A DNA stretch of 37,589 nucleotides from Spirochaetia bacterium (GTDB lineage: Bacteria > Spirochaetota > Spirochaetia > B11-G9). The position numbers and the translations under genes were made by a program. Under the pieces are notes generated by a model. The model ran no database searches, had not been told where the DNA came from, and saw nothing but the letters and a program-made list of their open reading frames with translations. The first letter of the stretch is position 1, and every line of letters begins with the position of its first letter. Positions 1-9,900 of the stretch are shown piece by piece. Location of the stretch: contig JAOZPU010000005.1 of the NCBI GenBank assembly GCA_029932585.1, positions 13,527-51,115 of the forward strand. Direction: 5' to 3'.

Positions 1-1
1 A

Positions 2-43
2 GATAAAATGGGTGACACGTAGTGTTAGAGACCTATTTTAGTC
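2..43 (+). promoter_or_regulatory. Candidate structured leader / intergenic hairpin element, copy A (upstream of SBP gene)
   Basis: gataaaatgggtgacacgtagtgttagagacctattttagtc; 34/42 identical to 32724..32765; outer stem GATAAAATGGG/CTATTTTAGTC with one bulged G, inner 5-bp stem GACAC-GTA-GTGTT; lies 8 nt before the GGAG SD. Confidence 0.6.
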
Positions 44-61
44 AAGAAAAAGGAGTGCATT

Positions 62-1312
62 ATGAGTAAAAGATTATTAATTTTGCTGGTTGTTTTTTTA
101 ATTATCGGCAGCAGTTTCAGTTTATTTGCTGTTGGGGCAAAAGAGGTTCCTGTTGATTATCCAGCAGAGATGGATGCCTGGCTTCAGGAAGCTAAGCTTG
201 GACCATATGAAGGAGAGCAGGACTGGGACGAAATAGAGAGACTGGCAAATGCAGAAGGAGAACTGGTTGTTTATTCTTCATCATCCAGGGTTGAAAAAGT
301 TGCTGCTGAATTTGAGAAGAAATATCCAGGGATCAAGGTTATGAGCCACGATCTTGGATCGGTAGGTACAGTAGAAAAAACAATAAATGAACAGGATGCA
401 AATCTGTTTAATGCAGATCTTATTACAACTGGAGGATCTGGTCAGGTTATACATGAATTGCTGAACAATTTTAGAATTGTAAATTTTGTTCCATCCATGT
501 TTGTGGATCAGATACCGGAAGAGTATAGAGAACCTCTTTTAAACAGAATTGTTGAAGGTTATGTTTTAATGTACAACAGAGAATTCTATGGAGATACACC
601 TCCAATTTCTAATGTATGGGAACTTACAGAAGAAAAATGGAGAGGTAAGATTGTTTTAAAAGATCCTATGGCTTCTCTTTCAAATAAAATGGGTCTGTGG
701 ACTATGGTTCAGCATGCAGATGAGTTTGCAAAAGCCTATAAAGATCTGACAGGTAATAAAGTTGAACTTCACGAAGGCGTTCCAGATGCCGGATATGAGT
801 TTATCTACAGACTTCTTCATAATGATCTTATAATACTGGGTTCAGGCAGCAAGGTTGCCAAAGCTTCCGGTGCAAAGGGCCAGACTAATCCTCCAATTTC
901 AATTACCGGTTATACATATATCAGGTACAATGAGTCTAAGGGCTATGTAAATGCACTTGTAACACCCCTTGCACCTTTTGAAAATATTATTACACCTGTA
1001 TATACAGCTATTGCACGACAGGCTGCTCATCCTAATGCAGCAAAACTTTTTACAGCTTTTCTTCTTGGGGACATTAGTATTACTCAGGACACTGTAATTT
1101 CCCAACCTTACAATGAGGGAGAAAGTGCAAAATTGCTTCAGGGACTTGGTCCTTATTATTCACCCGGATCAAAAAGCCCACGTGATACAGTTCCTGTAGC
1201 TGCTGGTGGTGAAAAATGGTATGACCTGGACAGCTGGTTTGTAGATCCTGATTTTATGTGGTTTGAAGGACAGAAAGTTCAGGACTTCTGGGTTCAGGAA
1301 GTTGGGAACTAG
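62..1312 (+). CDS. ABC transporter substrate-binding protein (family 1 / Fe3+-type)
   Basis: Signal peptide MSKRLLILLVVFLIIGSSFSLFAVGAKE; 'EGELVVYSSSSRVEKVAAEFEKKYPGIKV' typical of iron-type SBPs; SD aaggag; followed by an ABC ATPase. Confidence 0.85.
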   Translation: MSKRLLILLVVFLIIGSSFSLFAVGAKEVPVDYPAEMDAWLQEAKLGPYEGEQDWDEIERLANAEGELVVYSSSSRVEKVAAEFEKKYPGIKVMSHDLGSVGTVEKTINEQDANLFNADLITTGGSGQVIHELLNNFRIVNFVPSMFVDQIPEEYREPLLNRIVEGYVLMYNREFYGDTPPISNVWELTEEKWRGKIVLKDPMASLSNKMGLWTMVQHADEFAKAYKDLTGNKVELHEGVPDAGYEFIYRLLHNDLIILGSGSKVAKASGAKGQTNPPISITGYTYIRYNESKGYVNALVTPLAPFENIITPVYTAIARQAAHPNAAKLFTAFLLGDISITQDTVISQPYNEGESAKLLQGLGPYYSPGSKSPRDTVPVAAGGEKWYDLDSWFVDPDFMWFEGQKVQDFWVQEVGN

Positions 1313-1323
1313 AGGAAAAAATC

Positions 1324-2415
1324 TTGGATAAGATAATACTTTCAAATATAAGTAAATCGTACAGCGGTATTCCTGCTGTACGAAATTTAACACTTAATAT
1401 CAGAGAGGGTGAGTTTCTCACCCTCCTGGGTCCTTCTGGTTGTGGTAAAACTACAACTTTAAGGATGATAGCTGGCCTTGAAGATGCTGATACCGGGGAA
1501 ATAATTGTAGGAGAGCAAACTTTTTTTTCTCTTGCAAAAGGACTATACGTTCCTCCTGAGAAAAGAGATTTAGGCTTTATTTTTCAGAGTTATGCTTTAT
1601 GGCCCCATATGACAGTCAGAAAAAATATATCTTTAGGTCTGGAAGAGAAAAAGGTTGCTAAAGATAAAATTGAGGCAACTGTTAAAAATGCCCTAAAAAA
1701 GGTGCAGCTTGAAGGTCTGGAAGAGAGGTACCCCTCAGAATTATCCGGGGGACAGCAGCAGAGAGTTGCTGTAGCACGAATGGTTGCTGCAGAACCTCAA
1801 ATTTTTCTTATGGATGAGCCGTTGTCTAATCTGGATGCAATGCTTCGAATTGGTATGAGGGCAGAGCTGAAGCATCTTCACTATGAATTAGGTGCAACTA
1901 CTGTGTATGTTACACATGATCAGAATGAAGCCTTAACATTATCGGATAGGATAGTAGTTATGGAGTCAGGAGTTCTAAGGCAGATAGGAACACCTGAGGA
2001 GATATACAAAAAATCTGCAGACCTCTTTGTTGCAAGATTTGTAGGATCCCCTCAAATAAATATTATGAAAGGGCGTATTAAACTTGAAAATAATGAGCAG
2101 TTTTTTATAAGTGGGCCTATTAAGAAAAAAATATCTATTGATAAAAAATATCTCGATAAAGATCTTACTGTTACTATTCGCCCTGAAGAGATTAAAATTA
2201 AGAGTGAAAAAGATATGGCCTGGTTGGAATGTACAATTTATTCGGTACTTCCTGCAGGTTCGGAAACAATTATAACTGTAAAAAAAGATGATATGGATCT
2301 TACTCTTAAAATAAATGGTTTTGCTGCATTTAAAGTTAATGATAAGGTCTGGATTGATTTTGGTGCTGACCGTATGAACTATTATGATCCTAAGACTGAA
2401 AAATTGTTATTTTAA
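1324..2415 (+). CDS. ABC transporter ATP-binding protein (Fe3+/polyamine type, TOBE-like C-terminus)
   Basis: Walker A GPSGCGKTT, signature LSGGQQQRVAVARM, Walker B IFLMDEPLSNLDA; TTG start. Confidence 0.93.
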   Translation: MDKIILSNISKSYSGIPAVRNLTLNIREGEFLTLLGPSGCGKTTTLRMIAGLEDADTGEIIVGEQTFFSLAKGLYVPPEKRDLGFIFQSYALWPHMTVRKNISLGLEEKKVAKDKIEATVKNALKKVQLEGLEERYPSELSGGQQQRVAVARMVAAEPQIFLMDEPLSNLDAMLRIGMRAELKHLHYELGATTVYVTHDQNEALTLSDRIVVMESGVLRQIGTPEEIYKKSADLFVARFVGSPQINIMKGRIKLENNEQFFISGPIKKKISIDKKYLDKDLTVTIRPEEIKIKSEKDMAWLECTIYSVLPAGSETIITVKKDDMDLTLKINGFAAFKVNDKVWIDFGADRMNYYDPKTEKLLF

Positions 2416-2476
2416 TTGATAATTGGAAAAAGCATGCTTATATTATAGATCACAAAATTGTTTAAGGAGCACAACT

Positions 2477-3178
2477 ATGATATACGGCAATGAACAAACA
2501 TTTTCCAGGGCAGCAGACAGGGATAGAAGCCTAATAAAAAATGTGTACCTTTGGATGACAGCAGGCCTTGCTCTTACAGGTGTTGTGTCTTTTGGTCTGT
2601 CTTCTAATCAGTCTCTTATGATTGCACTGGTGTCGAATACTTTTCTATTTTTTGGAATAATTATTGCTGAACTGGCACTTGTTATGTATCTCTCTGCTCG
2701 TATACAAAAAATGAGCACTACAGCAGCAACCATGGCTTTTGCATTATATGCATTTCTAAATGGTGTAACTATGTCTGTAATATTCTTAGCATATACAGGG
2801 GCTACTATTTCTTTGGCCTTTTTTACCACAGCAGCAACTTTTGGTGCCATGAGCCTCTATGCTATGACAACTAAAAGAGATCTCTCGGGAGTGGGCCATT
2901 ATTTAATGATGGGAGTTTTTGGGATAATTATAGTATCAGTTATAAATATTTTTTTAAAAAGCCCTGCAGTATACTACTTAATTTCTTATGTCGGAGTTCT
3001 GGTTTTTATGGGTTTAACAGCTTATGATACCCAGAATATACTTAAGATGAGTGCCCAGGCTGGTTCTGCATCCGAAGAACAATATATTAAATTTTCAATT
3101 ATGGGTGCTTTAAAACTATATCTGGATTTTATAAATATATTTCTTTTTATGTTAAGAATCTTTGGCAGAAGAAGGTAA
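2477..3178 (+). CDS. Bax inhibitor-1 / YccA family membrane protein
   Basis: Multiple TM helices; 'GLTAYDTQNILKM...GALKLYLDFINIFLFMLRIFGRRR' is a BI-1 family signature; start moved from 2423 to ATG 2477 preceded by SD aaggag. Confidence 0.92.
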   Translation: MIYGNEQTFSRAADRDRSLIKNVYLWMTAGLALTGVVSFGLSSNQSLMIALVSNTFLFFGIIIAELALVMYLSARIQKMSTTAATMAFALYAFLNGVTMSVIFLAYTGATISLAFFTTAATFGAMSLYAMTTKRDLSGVGHYLMMGVFGIIIVSVINIFLKSPAVYYLISYVGVLVFMGLTAYDTQNILKMSAQAGSASEEQYIKFSIMGALKLYLDFINIFLFMLRIFGRRR

Positions 3179-3180
3179 CT

Positions 3181-3245
3181 TCGATACATTTGTAGGGGCA
3201 GGTATTATTTTGTAGGGGCAGGTCGCGACCTGCCCCTACGAAATA
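3181..3245. repeat. Palindromic intergenic repeat (28-bp perfect palindrome plus upstream half-copy)
   Basis: gtaggggcaggtcgcgacctgcccctac at 3212..3239 is perfectly self-complementary; direct half copy tgtaggggcagg at 3191..3202; preceded by tcgatacattt. Confidence 0.85.
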
Positions 3246-3336
3246 AATAAATATCTCTACTACAGTTAATATTGCTTACCTATTTCCCGATAAAATTAAA
3301 GTAGGTTTTTGTATTTTAATTAATTGTGGAGATAAT

Positions 3337-5559
3337 ATGGATACTAAAGTTTTAAAAAATGTATATATCTGGTTTATAGGTGCATTTCTCATGCCTCCTA
3401 TGGCCTGGCTTTTTCTTGCATGGTTTGCTCAAATTTGGAATTTTTCAGAACTTATACAGATAGTTGCTTCATTTCCAATATGGATATATAGTTTTGCTTT
3501 TCTAGGTGTTGCTGTAGGCTTTCTTCATTATAAACTAAAAATTATATCCAGATTTATAAAATCGGAAAATCCTGGGTCTATAAAGTTAGCTATGCCTGTA
3601 ATTAATTCTCTACCAGGATTATTTTCTTTTGGTGTTATTATTTATATTGCCATTGGTCCTTTTGTTGTTCTTTATGGTATGGACTTTATAAGTACCAGAG
3701 AGTTGTGGCTGGCTGAAGCAATTGGACTTCCTATTATTTTTCTTTTTGCTGCTCCTTTTTATATCCAGTTTTTAAAATCCATTGAATTGGCTACTAAAGG
3801 GTTGAAAATTGCAGATTCCTATTTTTTATATAAAATCAGAGGTAAAATGACAATGACTCTTGGTTTTACAAATGTAGGAATTATAGCACTCCTTGCAGTA
3901 ATTGCTGTTTCAGTAGTTAATTATAATCATGCTTTAACAGGAGATGACATTTTTCAACGTTTATTGTTTAAGAATGTTATTGGTGGGATTATTGCATTTA
4001 TTGTTCAAATGATGAATATTTTCTTTATTATAAAAATGGTAAACAGGCCTATTAATCTATTTGAAGGCAGCCTGGATTCAATGCTCAAGGATATTGATAA
4101 TGGAGTTGCAGATCTAACAGTCAGTATTGATCGTTCTACCTTGGATGAACTGGGTGTAATAACAGCCAAGTTTAACAATCTAATATTAAATATAAAAAAT
4201 CTGATCAATAATATTAAGGAAAATGCTGCAAAACTTAGTTATGCTTCAGATAATTTAACTGTTACAAGTAGTGAACTATCTAAGCAGGCTGATGGTATGA
4301 GCTCTCAGTCTGCACAGGTTGCTTCAGCTGCTGAGCAGATGGATATGAATATGAATACCATGGCTGCTACAACCGAAGAGATGAGTATGAACATAAGCTC
4401 TGTTTCATCTGCGTCCGAAGAGATGTCAAAAAATATTGGTATGTTAGCAGAAACAGTCGAAATGGTATCAGCATCTATGGATGGTATTTCAACAAGTGCC
4501 AGTGAATCTCATGAAATATCTGCTAATGCAGAGACCCTTGCTGTAAAAGCTATATCTACTATGGAAATTCTTGACAAAGCTGCCAATGAGATTGGCGTTG
4601 TAACAGATATGATAAAAAGAGTTGCAGAAAAAACAAATCTTCTTGCTCTAAATGCAACTATTGAAGCCGCATCAGCCGGGGATGCTGGAAAAGGCTTTGC
4701 TGTTGTTGCTTCGGAGATAAAAGAACTTGCAAATCAAAGTGCAGATGCAGCAGAAGATATTGCACAAAAAATTGAAGGTGTTCAAACAAATACAAGTAAT
4801 ACAAATGAGGCTATTAGGGCTGTTTCCAGTATAATTAGTCAGATATCAAAATCTTCAGAAGAGATAAATATTTCTGTAAAACAGCAGGCAACTGCCATGG
4901 AAAATATCTCCACAAATATTAGTGAAACCGAGAATGGAGTAAAAAATATTGCACGGTCAGTACATGAATTAACTATTGGAAGTAATGAAGTTTCTTCTAA
5001 TGCACAGGAAGCAGCTAAGGGAGTTAGTAATATTGCTGAAAATATTCAAACAATGAACAGTACTCTTATAAATAATAAAACCAACACCGGTAAATTGAAT
5101 TTTCTTTCTACAGAACTATTTGGTATAGCTGAACATATGGTTAAATCTGTTAGTTTATTTGTTATCGATGAGGTCGAAGTTGGAGTTACAATTCAGGGTG
5201 ATAATCTTGGAGTTGAAGAAATTCAAAAAAGTATTCTTGCGCATACTGCAAAGGGCGGGAAGTTGGAAAACATGCTAAATGGAGGCCCCGTTGTTCTTCC
5301 TATAGATTCCCATCATTGTGCATTTGCCAAATGGTACTATGGCCAGGGAAGCGAAAAGTGGAAACATCTTCCAGAATATGTGTCTATTGAGGAGCCTCAT
5401 GAAAATATACATAAACTAATGCAGGAGGTTTATAATCTTCATCAGGCTAATGATATTGATTTGGCCAGAGAAAAAATGTCTCAGTGGGAATCTTTATCAA
5501 ATCAGATTAAAACTACAACTAATCGTTTTCTGAATTTAATTCAGAACAATAAAGCTTAG
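3337..5559 (+). CDS. Methyl-accepting chemotaxis protein with polytopic N-terminal membrane domain and C-terminal CZB zinc-binding domain
   Basis: About six hydrophobic helices before residue ~235, HAMP-like segment, MCP hairpin '[47 protein letters not shown]', CZB-like '[34 protein letters not shown]'. Confidence 0.93.
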   Translation: MDTKVLKNVYIWFIGAFLMPPMAWLFLAWFAQIWNFSELIQIVASFPIWIYSFAFLGVAVGFLHYKLKIISRFIKSENPGSIKLAMPVINSLPGLFSFGVIIYIAIGPFVVLYGMDFISTRELWLAEAIGLPIIFLFAAPFYIQFLKSIELATKGLKIADSYFLYKIRGKMTMTLGFTNVGIIALLAVIAVSVVNYNHALTGDDIFQRLLFKNVIGGIIAFIVQMMNIFFIIKMVNRPINLFEGSLDSMLKDIDNGVADLTVSIDRSTLDELGVITAKFNNLILNIKNLINNIKENAAKLSYASDNLTVTSSELSKQADGMSSQSAQVASAAEQMDMNMNTMAATTEEMSMNISSVSSASEEMSKNIGMLAETVEMVSASMDGISTSASESHEISANAETLAVKAISTMEILDKAANEIGVVTDMIKRVAEKTNLLALNATIEAASAGDAGKGFAVVASEIKELANQSADAAEDIAQKIEGVQTNTSNTNEAIRAVSSIISQISKSSEEINISVKQQATAMENISTNISETENGVKNIARSVHELTIGSNEVSSNAQEAAKGVSNIAENIQTMNSTLINNKTNTGKLNFLSTELFGIAEHMVKSVSLFVIDEVEVGVTIQGDNLGVEEIQKSILAHTAKGGKLENMLNGGPVVLPIDSHHCAFAKWYYGQGSEKWKHLPEYVSIEEPHENIHKLMQEVYNLHQANDIDLAREKMSQWESLSNQIKTTTNRFLNLIQNNKA

Positions 5560-5569
5560 AGGTTAGATA

Positions 5570-6931
5570 ATGGGAAATTCTAGTAACATTGATAAGATTC
5601 TTGACAGGAATGAGATGTCCTTCCTTCAATATATTTCAACTGAAGATAAGCAAAATCTAAGAGATCAAAAAGGTGCTGAAAAATTAAATCTTCTTTTATC
5701 CCTTGTTAGAAAAGGAACTGAAAAAGAGTACGAGAAAAAAATATTACAGAATTTTGATAATCTTGTTGATATCAACTTTATGCCCAGAGTATATAATTAT
5801 TTGGCAGAAGAAAAACAAGATCTGATTGACGAGAGTAAAAATCCTTCAGATATCGATGATATGTTTAATAGATTAAAAAGGGTTTATCATCACCAAATTC
5901 AGTTCTGGAAATCTTTAGTAGATTTTATTCCGTCACCGGTCTTTATTATAAACAGAGACCGAAGTTTTAAATATTTTAATGATACATTTGTACAGTTTTC
6001 CGGGTGGGAAAGGGCTGAACTTTTTAATGTTGCCGGTGCCAGCGCTATATTCTGGCCACATGACCCCAAAAACTGCCCGGTTTGTGGAGTTGTCAAAAAG
6101 TATGATATGATATTAAAAAAAGCAGGAGTTGAAGAGTCCAGAATGATGAATAAAAATAAACAGGAAATACCTGTATATATTTTTGTTGTTCCTGTTTACC
6201 ATGAAGATGGATCTCTTCTTTATACTTTTGGAATTGTTCAGGATCGCTTTGAAGAATTTAAAAAACGTTCAGAATTTCTTAATATGGAAATTAGTCCTAT
6301 TGTTGATATCCTTGGTAAAATTGCTTCCAGAGATATAACCGGGCATCTGGAAATGGATCCTAAAAGTGAACTCTTTGCTCTTCAAAAACCTGTTAATGAG
6401 ATTATAAGTAATTTAACCAATATTATCTCTTCAATTTCTAATTCGACGGATTCTGTTGTTAATATGTCAGGGTCAGCAAAAAAATCTTTGAGTGATCTTT
6501 CTCATTGGTATAATGATAATTATTTATCCATACAGAATTCTCTTACCGGACTTGGAGAGGATCTGGGTTCATCAATTGATAAAATTGTTAAAATTATTAA
6601 TCTTATCCAGAATATTGCAGACAGAACTAATTTACTCTCTTTAAATGCATCCATTGTTGCAAATAAAGCTGGAGATTCAGGAAGAGGTTTTGCAGTTGTT
6701 GCTTCAGAAGTAAGACAGCTGGCAAAAAAGAGCTATGATGCTGCTAATGAGGTTGCAGGAATAATTAGTGAAATACAGGGCAACCAGCAGAATATGTCTG
6801 GTAAAATAGAGGAATCAAATAAGGAGAATCTTGTCCTTGAAAACTATATTCAATCTATTGAAAATAACTTTTCAAAAGTACAGGAAACAACTGTAGATCT
6901 TGCTGGTAATATTAAAGGTTTTACTTTATAG
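5570..6931 (+). CDS. Soluble PAS-domain methyl-accepting chemotaxis-type signalling protein
   Basis: PAS 'PVFIINRDRSFKYFNDTFVQFSGWERAELFNVAGASAIFWPHDPKNCPVCG'; MCP tip-like '[47 protein letters not shown]'; no TM segment. Confidence 0.9.
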   Translation: MGNSSNIDKILDRNEMSFLQYISTEDKQNLRDQKGAEKLNLLLSLVRKGTEKEYEKKILQNFDNLVDINFMPRVYNYLAEEKQDLIDESKNPSDIDDMFNRLKRVYHHQIQFWKSLVDFIPSPVFIINRDRSFKYFNDTFVQFSGWERAELFNVAGASAIFWPHDPKNCPVCGVVKKYDMILKKAGVEESRMMNKNKQEIPVYIFVVPVYHEDGSLLYTFGIVQDRFEEFKKRSEFLNMEISPIVDILGKIASRDITGHLEMDPKSELFALQKPVNEIISNLTNIISSISNSTDSVVNMSGSAKKSLSDLSHWYNDNYLSIQNSLTGLGEDLGSSIDKIVKIINLIQNIADRTNLLSLNASIVANKAGDSGRGFAVVASEVRQLAKKSYDAANEVAGIISEIQGNQQNMSGKIEESNKENLVLENYIQSIENNFSKVQETTVDLAGNIKGFTL

Positions 6932-6942
6932 GATATTTATAG

Positions 6943-9900
6943 ATGAGTGATATTGATGATGAAATGCTTAATGATTTTATTGAAGAATCTGAAGAGTTAT
7001 TAGATAGTATTGAAGAAGATTTTCTTTCTCTTGAAACTGCAGGTAATGATTCTGAACTGATAAATAGACTTTTTAGAGCTGTACATACTATTAAAGGAAC
7101 AGCAGGGTTTATTGGTTTAGCAAATATTGGGAAATTAAGTCATTCCATGGAAACTCTATTAGGATTTTTCCGGGAAGGGAAAGAGAAACCTTCAAAAGTA
7201 TATATAGATGCTCTCTTGTTAGGATCTGATAAATTAAACGAAAGTGACGGTATGGATATTACTGTTGAAAATGATTTATTGGTCAGGCTTAATAAACAAA
7301 TTGAAAATGGTGAACCTCCTCAGGCTCAGGTATCCGTCCCCCCTCTACCAAAACCTGAAAATTCTTCTATTACAAAATCAAATAATAACATAGATAATTT
7401 AGACAAAAAATTAGTTAGTTTATTTACAGTACAAGCTACAGAAGTTTTAGATTCTATTGATGGGTTTTTAGAAAATTTTCACAAATCAGATATGAAGTCA
7501 TCCGAATCTGAATTGAAACAAAAATGTAATAAAATTAAAGTTATTCAAGGTAGTTCTTCATATTTAGGTCTGGATTCAATATCAGAAATTGCTAAGTATT
7601 TAGAATTACAATTATCTGTATTGGGTACAGATAATTCAAAATCCATTGAAAATGAGCTAAAAATATTATTTGAAATTAAAGATAAAATGCAATTGCTGAT
7701 TGATGATGTATATAGTAGCGATAAAGAGGATATTAAAGATTTTATTAATAAAATTTCCAGTAATAACAATTTGCAGGGTAATAAAGACTTAGATTCTGCA
7801 GCTCCCGTTGAAGTTGTACAGGGTAATAAAGATGTACAAAATAAACCCAACACAACTCCCAAAAAAGAAAGTCTGCGGATTTCTGTTACTTTAATTGATC
7901 AGTTAATGAGACTTGCAGGAGAATTGGTTCTTATCCGTAATCAGCAATCACTTCAATTTAGAGAAGAGGCCATAGGGAGCAGGGAGTCCATTCAAAGACT
8001 TGACTCTGTAACTTCTGAACTGCAGGAATCTATAATGCATACCAGGCTCCAGCCTATAAGTAATGTTTTAAATAAATTTCCAAGAGTTGTACGTGATCTG
8101 GGTAATTCCCTTGGTAAGGATGTTGAATTAATTATTGAAGGTGGAGAAGTCGAGCTGGATAAGACCATAGTTGAACAGTTGGCAGGTCCTATGACTCATC
8201 TTGTAAGGAATTCAATTGATCATGGTATAGAGACGCCGGATGTTCGAAGGGGTAATGGCAAATCACCTACAGGCTCACTAACTCTTTCTGCTGTACATGA
8301 AGGTGGTATTATAACAATAACTATTAAAGATGATGGTAGTGGGATAAATACTGAATTTCTCAAAAATAAAGTATTGTCCAAAGGCCTTTTGCCCTCTACT
8401 GTTTTGGAAAAAATGTCAAAGGATGAACTTTTAAATTTAATTTTCCTTCCGGGGTTTTCTACAAATGAAGCTGTTTCAAGTGTATCTGGTCGTGGTGTAG
8501 GGATGGATGTTGTTAAAACAGCTGTAGAGGCTCTTAGTGGTTCTATAAAAATTGATTCTGTAATTGGCCAGGGGACTTCAATAATTCTTAAACTTCCCTT
8601 AACACTTTCAATTATTCCTTCACTTCTTATTAGATCATATAAACAGGTATTTGCTATACCTCAGGTTAACCTTGAAATTCTTGTTTCCCTCTCTTCTGAA
8701 GAAATTGCTGGTAAAATTGAAAAAGCAGGTTCTGAAGAGATATATAGAATACAGGATACTCTACTTCCTCTTGTAAGATTAAATGAAATATTAGCACGGA
8801 AAAATAGATTGTCTCTTGAAGATAAGTATGAAATAGTAAAAAAATATCATAAGGATGATGAATTAAATAGTACGAAAACACCTATGGTAATTGCTGTTCT
8901 GGGAGCAGGGAACAGCCGTTTTGGACTTATTGTTGATGAAGTTATAGGTGCTGAGGAAATTGTTGTTAATCCAATGCATCCTGCAATTAAGAATATTAAT
9001 ATATACTCAGGTGCTGCAATTATGGGCGATGGCTCTGTTGCATTGATTCTTAATGCTGATGGTCTTGCTTTTCATTCCAATGTCGAATTTAATGTAGATG
9101 AAAAAAGTGATCTTTTTGATCAGGATGATAAAGAACCCAGGGAATCGATTCTCTTATTTACTAATAGCAATGAGAGTGAACGATATGGAGTTTCTCTTTC
9201 TATTATTAAAAGAATAGTCGAAGTTGAACCTGAAGAGATTCAGAATCTAAGTGAAAAAGATTATGTAAGCATTGATAATAATCCTTGCCGGGTTGTCCGG
9301 TTGAATGAAGTTTTAGATGTCTCTCCAAATACAGATAATAAGCGCCAATTTTTAATAATTTTTAAACAAATTAAAAAACCTCTCGGTTTACTGGTTTCTG
9401 ATCTTCGGGATATTGCAGATGTAAGTATTGATATTGAAAACTCTGGATATATTCAAAATGGTATTCTGGGATCTGATGTTATAAATAATAAAATTACCAT
9501 GTTTATTGATATCAATGCAATTTTTTCAATGGCAGAACCCAAATGGTTTGAAGATTCCAGTCCTGTAATAAGCAGTTTTGATAAAACTAAAAAGAAAATT
9601 TATGTAGTAGATGATTCTTCAATATTCAGGCAGATGATTACTAAATATCTTAAAGAAGAGGGCTATATATTAAGTGTAGGTAAAAATGGAAGAGAAGCAT
9701 ATAACGCACTGGAACTTGAGGATTATGATATGCTTGTTTCCGATATTGAAATGCCGGAAATGAATGGTTATGAATTAATTAAAGCAGTTAGAAAGGGTTC
9801 CAAAAATCAAAATATAACTGCCCTTGCTTTATCCTCTCTAAAAATAGAAGAAGCCAGGGCTCCTGCAATTGCATTAGGGTTTGATGATTATCAGGTTAAA

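Noticed and set aside
2423-2476. N-terminal extension of the BI-1 protein from TTG 2423
   Set aside because: No family support; ATG at 2477 has a good SD (aaggag).
7773-7835. Short repeat cagggtaataaaga x2 within cheA as a regulatory or mobile repeat
   Set aside because: In-frame in a low-complexity interdomain linker (QGNKD twice); best explained by linker slippage.
7545-7862. 105-aa - strand ORF inside cheA
   Set aside because: Antisense to confident cheA; low-complexity Leu/Ser translation; no SD or family.
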